20,928 nucleotides of DNA from Stramenopiles sp. TOSAG23-6 (Eukaryota > Sar). A program made the position numbers and the translations under genes. The notes below the pieces were generated by a model. The model did no database searches. It saw only the letters and a program-made list of their open reading frames with translations, and was not told the DNA's origin. Below are positions 15,619-20,928 of the stretch, piece by piece. The stretch is taken from assembly GCA_900128565.1 (NCBI GenBank), contig LT636032.1:1-20928 (forward strand), read 5' to 3'. Position 1 is the first letter of the stretch. Each line of letters opens with the position of its first letter.

Positions 15619-18497
15619 ATGCACCGTTGCTCCATTGTCATTCTTTTCTCATTAATCAGTACAGTCTTGGGCGTCCCCGCTAGCAATCTCGGCTCCAACA
15701 CGTATAGTCTTGGCGATGGTGCCGGCAACGACAGAGGGTTTCACGTGCGTGTACCTGCGGGAACGGGCCCATTCCCCGTGGCCATATTGCTGCACGGCAA
15801 GGGCGGAAGCGGTACCGGAATGCTCTCTGACTTTGTCGATAATGTAGCATTAAACCCCTTGTCCAACTCACACATCCTCGTTGCACCCGATGGTAAGGAC
15901 AACTCATGGAACATTGTGGCTGAGCCGTCAGAGCTGGACGACGTCAAATTTGTAGGCACAACTCTGGTTAACCATTTGGTGTCCTTTGCAAACGTTGAGG
16001 CAAAGTTCACGTTGATCGGGCATTCTAATGGAGCAGGTTTCACGAACCGCATCCTCATTGAGAACGACGACGTTCGCATCGTTGCTGCTGTCACCGACGT
16101 CTCGCAGCTAAATGAGCGTCAGTACCGCAACTCCAATTTCTATATTGGAGGGACTAACAACGACTACACCACCGTCAAGAATACACTCACGGCCCGCAAG
16201 CTGCTTCAGATCACAGGCGCACAAGATACCACCATTCCTGCCAATGGCGGGGAATCCCCTATTCCGGGTGCGCGGAATAACCCTGAGACCAAGCTTAGTT
16301 TTGTGGATTGGAAGGTTTCCATCTATGCATACGCGGTTGCATACGGGTTTAAAGCACCAGCGAATGTAACAAAGGACGACAACGAACTCACACAAATGAG
16401 CTTTCTAAATGGCAATGTTCAAGCATACAACTTCAAAACTGGAGGTCATGGAATGTTTCCTGGTGATGGTGACGCAAACTCAAAGAAAGCAACGGCTGTT
16501 GTCCTTGCTTTCCTCGGACTCACAACAACAACACCAATACCTACACAAGTTTCAAAAACCATAAAAATTGATTGGTTATCTGGATTCGGAGATGCATCAA
16601 AAAGAAAAAGCACAGCAAATCCGGGTGATAGTGTAGAATTCTCATGGATTGGACAACATAATGTGTTAGAGCTGCCAACAGAGACAGCCTTTGATGATTG
16701 CGATCTGGGCTCTTATACCGTCGTTGGGGGTGAATCAATAACATCAAGTACGGATGCAATTACCTCTCCAGTTACTTTCACGATTCCATCAAATGCTGCA
16801 GGACAGACTATATATTTTGCATGTGGTAAGACAGGGCACTGCACTGGCGGACAGAAGCTGGCTGTTGTTGTGGAAAGTCCTGCAACTCCAGCCCCAACAC
16901 CAGCAACTCCAGCACCGACGCCAGCAACTCCAGCACCGACGCCACCACTTCCAGCATGTCCTCTTCTCAGAATCAATGTATTGACCGCAGATTGCTCTTG
17001 CAACGGAGTCACATGTTACAAAGGTCTGTTTTGTTACGATAATAAATGTGAAAAGGTAGCCCAGGCGGCACCAACTCCAGCACCGACGCCACAACTTCCA
17101 GAATGTATGGATGATCCTTCAAATGCATCGATCGCAGATTGCTCTTGCAACGGAGTCACATGCTACAAAGGTCTGTTTTGTTACGGTAATAAATGTGAAA
17201 AGGTAGCCCAGGCGGCACCAACTCCAGCACCGACGCCACATCTTCCAGAATGTCGTGAGGATCCTTCAAATGCATTGAACGCAGATTGCTCTTGCAACGG
17301 AGTCACATGCTACAAAGGTCTGTTTTGTTACGGTAATAAATGTGAAAAGGTAGCCCAGGCGGCACCAACTCCAGCACCGACGCCACATCTTCCAGAATGT
17401 CGTGAGGATCCTTCAAATGCATTGAACGCAGATTGCTCTTGCAACGGAGTCACATGCTACAAAGGTCTGTTTTGTTACGGTAATAAATGTGAAAAGGTAG
17501 CCCAGGCGGCACCAACTCCAGCACCGACGCCACATCTTCCAGAATGTCGTGAGGAGAGGATCCTTCAAATGCATTGAGCGCAGATTGCTCTTGCGACGGA
17601 GTCACATGTTACAAAGGTCAGTTTTTTTATGATAATAAATGTGAAAAGGCAGCCAAGGCGACACCAACTCCAGCACCGACGCCACAACTTCCAGCATGTC
17701 TTGAGGATCCTTCAAATGCATTGAGCGCAGATTGCTCTTGCGACGGAGTCACATGTTACAAAGGTCAGTTTTTTTATGATAATAAATGTGAAAAGGCAGC
17801 CAAGGCGACACCAACTCCAGCACCGACGCCACAACTTCCAGCATGTCTTCAGGATCCTTCAAATACATTGACCGTAGCTGATTGCTCTTGTAACACAGCC
17901 ACATGCTACAAAGGTCAGTTTTGTTACGATAATAAATGTGAAAAGGAAGCAAAGGTGACACCAGCACCAACACCTGATGCTTCGTCAAGTCCAAACTTTA
18001 CTCCTTCAGATGATGTAACACCAGCACCAACTCCTTCCAAAGAACAGACCATAACTCCAAATCAAGATACCAAATTCCAATCTGATGTTTTGATAATCTT
18101 TCAGCAGCAATTTGATCCTTCAGCAAATTACTCCGCACTCGCGAAAGAAATTTGCGATGCAGTTCAAACAAAGACAGCTAATAAAGGAGCAACAATGACA
18201 ATAATTGGGGCAAATTGTGAAAACAGTATCAAATTCCGTAGTGGTTCACTTGTAGCTGAATTCAAAGTCACTTTAGAGGCACCAGCAAAGAGTTCAGCGG
18301 CATCAATAAATAACACTGTGCAGCTACAAGTTCTTGACCTCTTACAACAAAAGAAAGTCAATAATGGTGCCACACCAACAGTCAAGGTGAACACTTCAAC
18401 AGTACAAGATGTCACAATTGTCGGGTCGTTTGCGTCACAGGCGAGTTTATCAAGTATAGTGATGACTTTGATTATTGTAGAAATTCTTATGAGTTAG
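15619..18497 (+). CDS. Secreted esterase, stellacyanin-like domain and Cys-rich repeats; one 5-bp frameshift
   Basis: Taken across a 5-bp duplication at 17551-17560 the frame gives 957 codons; as written it stops at 17577. Signal peptide MHRCSIVILFSLISTVLG. Residues 40-300 are an alpha/beta hydrolase like LpqC, PHB depolymerase or feruloyl esterase: LLHGKGG (oxyanion hole), GHSNGAG (nucleophile S137), AQDTTIP (D203) and GGHGMFP (H277). Residues about 314-418 are a cupredoxin: QHNV (H347), then YFACGKTGHCTGGQKL (C402, H407, Q412), as in stellacyanins, whose axial copper ligand is Gln. Seven Cys-rich repeats with APTPAPTP linkers follow, then about 170 residues and a hydrophobic C-terminus that looks like a GPI signal. 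No introner, and the 5' part is GC-rich, unlike its neighbours. AATAAA lies at 18529. Confidence 0.85.
16990..17965 (+). repeat. Seven-unit 147-bp tandem repeat encoding Cys-rich modules
   Basis: The word gattgctc starts units at 16990, 17137, 17284, 17431, 17583, 17730 and 17880. Spacing is 147 bp except 152 (the 5-bp insertion) and 150 (one added Val codon). Each 49-residue unit has six Cys (DCSC, TCYKG, FCY, NKCEK, PxC) and a Thr-Pro linker. Units 2-4 are almost identical, a recent expansion. Units 5 and 6 have FFY in place of FCY. Confidence 0.97.
17551..17560 (+). other. 5-bp tandem duplication (GAGGA) that breaks the frame
   Basis: Other units read cgtgaggatcc; here it is cgtgaggagaggatcc. 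The copy adds 5 bases between repeat units 4 and 5 and causes a stop at 17575-17577. Removing it restores one frame to 18497. Confidence 0.95.
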
Positions 18498-18915
18498 TTT
18501 TGGATTATATACATCAAAAAAAACATACAATAAAAATACTTTTACAAAAAAAAATCTTTTATTTAATAAAGCGATAGAATAGTGGATCAGATCTCACTCG
18601 TGTATTTTCTTTCTACCTATGCGCCTGGTTGCAATTGAGTCCTGAAGCAATTCGTGATACACCATTTGCCGTACCACCAAACTCACCAAATGGTGCAAAA
18701 ATTCGTTTCCATCTAGATCTCAGATCAGTCGAGAAAATACAGTTTTCGAATTTTTACATGTTTCACAATTGAATGCTACCTGAAGTATTTTTAAATGAAA
18801 TGAAATGAAATCTGTACTGAAGAAAGTATCGTCAAGTATCGTGCCGAAAAAAACTCAATTGAAAACGTTTTAGTAAAATATAAAAGAAAAATTCGTTTTT
18901 AATATACAAAAATTC
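18498..18915. other. Intergenic, 418 bp, between convergent genes, with an ORF fragment
   Basis: Probably the 3' UTRs of both genes. On the minus strand about 18750-18613 is open for about 46 codons and reads protein-like (DLRSRWKRIFAPFGEFGGTA) but has no ATG and is not attached to a recognised splice site. It might be a remnant or an unrecognised exon. Confidence 0.35.
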
Positions 18916-20048
18916 TTATAGGTGAGTGTCTCTTCTCCCTGAGCTAAGAATTCTCCGACGTTCTTGAAGGTACCTGAGAATAATCCGAGTCAATATTTCT
19001 TCTTCTCGTGATTGAAATCTAGTTTGAAATCTACTATTACAAAGGTATAATTTGTAGAGTAAGAAAATTACATACAATAATCTAATAATTATTCTTAGGA
19101 TTATGTATAGTGAAAAATATTTTTTTTTTTTGGTTTAAAAAAATCGTTAGGTACAAAATTTGGTACAAAAAAAAACATTTGAAATGATGAAACGTACATG
19201 AGCCCTTGTAGGAAAATAAAAAGGAATACATGCTGCCACGAAATACGAAAAAATGTAGAGGAAAGTTCATTTGCTTCAATTTGAAATAGTTGCCACTCTA
19301 CTATATCGCGACTAGTATATGGTTTACCTTGTATATTATTCAAGAATGAAGCTTTGATAATTTTGAAAAATAAATGAAAAATATTTGACATTTTTCTCGA
19401 AGCTGTTCGTCTTTTTATAGAATTTCGCAAGCTCTTCATCACATCTTTACTATCTTGGAAGAAAAGATCCACCTTATCCTCCTTTTGTGTTTGATTAAAA
19501 TCGTTTCTATAGGTTAATAGGCCACTTTGAAGTTCGGTGAGAAGCTTTGGATGTCTGTATAAATATTTGCCACTATCAACTTCCCAATTATAAAGTTTTG
19601 AATCTACTTCAATTCTATCATATTGTTGATCACTACACCCAGCGTTATCTAAACTTACAAGTGACATAAAATAATTACCCTCGCGTATTGCTTTTGAAAC
19701 TTTGGGGCAAATTCGAGCTTTGTCACGCACAGTAGAATTTATTAATACATTATTTGTAGTAATCAAATAGGTAGCCAAACAGAAGAGAGAAACCCAGAAA
19801 AAAAGCCAAAGCGATAAAGATTGGTAAAAAACCTTCTGTTCACGTCGATTGTCATATGCACGTAGGCGATAAAAATGTATACCTAAGTCAGAGTTTGTAT
19901 TACTTTCTAAAGGTCTAAATAACCAGTGTTCTCGTGGGCGGAGTAGCTGCCGATATCTTCCGTATCTCATTTGTCCTTCATCATCAGTCAAAGTAGTTAC
20001 TCCAAATACTCCATCATGTGGCCTTTCATGGACACCAAATGATCTCAT
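18916..20048 (-). CDS. Membrane protein of unknown function, 2 exons
   Basis: Exons 20048-19198 and 19102-18916 give 345 residues. A membrane helix lies at about 76-98 (SLSLWLFFWVSLFCLATYLI) and a second long hydrophobic region spans the intron, about 267-305 (HVFLFIFLQGLM, then IILRIIIRLLYVIFLLYKLYL). Between them about 170 residues contain Cys in RICPKVS and NAGCSDQ plus NxS/T sites (INST, FNQT), fitting a lumenal or extracellular loop. The N-terminal 70 residues and the short Arg/Glu-rich tail (QSREEEILTRIILRYLQERR) would then be cytosolic. I do not recognise the family. Exon 2 is open for 61 codons up to TAA and restores the second helix, which supports the join. Confidence 0.78.
19103..19197 (-). 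other. Introner-type intron of the membrane protein gene
   Basis: Starts GTACGTTTCATCATTTC, core GTACCTAACGATT, ends CACTATACAT; 95 nt, phase 2. The join gives FLQGLIILRIIIRLL. Confidence 0.9.
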
Positions 20049-20375
20049 CTCTTTTGTGAAAATTAATGTACTTGATGTATATAATGTTTAGCTTGAACAA
20101 AAGAATTTACATCTCATAAGAATGATCAAATCCCAAGAAGCCCAAGAACCGGTAAATAATTTTAAACGTGTACTTGTGTTGACAGACAAAGAGTCTTATA
20201 CACAGGTCAAATTTTTTGTTTAGGTACTGGTACCCGGGTAACTATTAATTCTAAATATCCGTTACAAATTGTGCGTTACTTTTTCTCTCTTTCTTGTTTG
20301 TGTTTCTTTCGGTTTCTTTCGGTTCTTTTTGGTCTTTTGGATATACAAATAATTAGCGAAACAGTGAGAAAGAAA
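20049..20375. promoter_or_regulatory. Divergent promoter region, 327 bp
   Basis: Lies between two divergent membrane-protein genes. It has a sense-strand pyrimidine tract with repeated TTTCTTTCGG (about 20281-20340) and a GGTACTGGTACCCGGGTAAC palindromic cluster near 20222-20242. No ATG-initiated ORF of note. Confidence 0.4.
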
Positions 20376-20923
20376 ATGAAACACTGTAGGTGGTATAGTC
20401 AAGCTATATTTTTATGTTTCATCATTATCACGGAAGCTCAAACACAGACAGAAATCAAGTACAGCGAACAAGGTTTTTTTTCAGTATACTATTCTCTGCG
20501 GAATATCAAATACTGTCTTTACTCTCTTTATGACTCTTTGGACTATTGCACTAATTGTCGGTATTGTTATGAATGCAATGACTGTGCTCAAGTATAGAAA
20601 AGCATTCGGAAATGATGGTACTATCTCACAGAAGGTTGCTGTTGTGGAGCTAACAAATACGGATGCTGCTACCAAAAACAGCTTATCAAAGCAGAAGGGC
20701 AATAATATGAACGGCGACACCGATATTGGTCATATGGAAGGTGAACAAGGGCACAGAGTAGCCAATACATACGACGAAGACGGTAACCCTAATAACCCTA
20801 AACCTTACAATCAAGATTACGAGGATCCTCCATGGACAGATGATGATGAAATGGATCCAGGGGAAGAAGAAACGGGAGAAGAAAATAGTGTTTTTGGTGA
20901 TTCGGGGCCAAGTGCTGATGATT
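20376..20923 (+). CDS. Single-pass membrane protein with acidic tail, 3' incomplete, one apparent frameshift
   Basis: ATG at 20376 opens MKHCRWYSQAIFLCFIIIT, a signal-peptide-like N-terminus. The frame shifts at a run of eight T (20474-20481): with seven T it continues as EQGFFQYTIL, then a membrane helix at about 46-70 (TVFTLFMTLWTIALIVGIVM), a basic KYRK stop-transfer, and an acidic tail ending EENSVFGDSGPSADD at the GT of an intron. One-base loss makes exon 1 182 codons plus 1 base. A start at an ATG within the helix is the alternative if the T8 is real. A CCCTAA run encodes NPNNPKP. The continuation is probably the exon at 9493-9366, which would give about 224 residues. No known family. 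Confidence 0.6.
20784..20802 (+). repeat. Telomere-like CCCTAA run in exon
   Basis: taaccctaataaccctaaa on the sense strand encodes Asn-Pro-Asn-Asn-Pro-Lys. Confidence 0.75.
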
Positions 20924-20928
20924 GTACG
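20874..20928 (+). repeat. 55-bp exact copy of 9602-9656 (reverse strand), at the window end
   Basis: Includes the last 50 coding bases and the first 5 bases (GTACG, 20924-20928) of an introner-type intron. Exactly 55 bases match. Confidence 0.95.

Noticed and set aside
16541-17094. Antisense ORFs over the Cys-rich repeats
   Set aside because: They are complements of the Thr-Pro and Cys repeats (Gly-Ala-Gly-Val or Cys-Trp strings) with no independent support.
16990-17965. CRISPR-like array
   Set aside because: The 147-bp units are contiguous, coding and in frame, with no spacers.
20271-20375. Upstream extension of the right-end gene from 20271
   Set aside because: It begins with GTG in a pyrimidine-rich promoter-like tract; ATG 20376 gives a normal signal peptide.
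1-20928. Ciliate-type internal eliminated sequences removed from DNA rather than introns removed from RNA
   Set aside because: The elements have GTACGT starts and a CCTAAC branch-like core, which fit splicing, and lack flanking TA pairs at every site. Not fully excluded without RNA.

Overview
The window looks like nuclear DNA of an AT-rich, gene-dense microbial eukaryote (a protist). The evidence is genes on both strands with small intergenic gaps, short introns in most genes, eukaryote-specific families (ALG5, G-patch, F-box, CAMK-type kinase, WW-like) and secretory signal peptides. TAA, TAG and TGA all act as stops, so the genetic code looks standard. I cannot name the species. A lineage with introner-type introns, such as syndinian dinoflagellates like Amoebophrya, is a reasonable comparison but not shown here. 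The left edge lies inside an intron. The last 55 bases exactly repeat an internal segment. Both are what contig ends of a short-read assembly look like.

Layout: (1) 84-1324, minus, iron-containing alcohol dehydrogenase, running off the left edge. (2) 1738-2790, minus, short-chain dehydrogenase. (3) 3066-4340, plus, basic disordered protein ending in a WW-like domain. (4) 4496-5796, minus, membrane-anchored CAMK-like kinase. (5) 6140-9119, plus, seven-exon secreted protein joining a WSC-like domain to a kinase-like core. (6) 9366-9493 and 9607-10134, minus, an orphan exon and a G-patch gene that may be joined wrongly. (7) 10375-11409, plus, dolichyl-phosphate glucosyltransferase ALG5. (8) 11504-13438, minus, basic disordered protein. 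(9) 13740-15140, plus, F-box protein with a beta-helix-like C-terminus. (10) 15619-18497, plus, GC-richer secreted esterase, stellacyanin-like domain and seven Cys-rich repeats, with one 5-bp frameshift. (11) 18916-20048, minus, membrane protein. (12) 20376 to the right edge, plus, acidic-tailed membrane protein with one apparent frameshift.

The outstanding feature is the introns. Sixteen are complete or nearly complete, mostly 91-157 nt, and they form one sequence family. They start T|GTACGTTTTC or a close variant, carry a GTACCTAAC branch-point-like core 32-46 nt before the end, and end in ATACAT or a close variant. None ends in AG. Reading-frame continuity across 14 well-determined junctions fixes this boundary, and where a CAG is present near the end, using it gives an in-frame stop. 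The ends form a short inverted repeat (TGTA...TACA) and every insertion is flanked by a shared T, as expected of a mobile introner family.

A second window-wide oddity is short CCCTAA (telomere-like) runs inside exons, introns and UTRs. They always sit on the sense strand and are read as Asn-Pro repeats in coding regions. The genes do not form one pathway. Several (5, 7, 10, 11, 12) concern the secretory system or cell surface.
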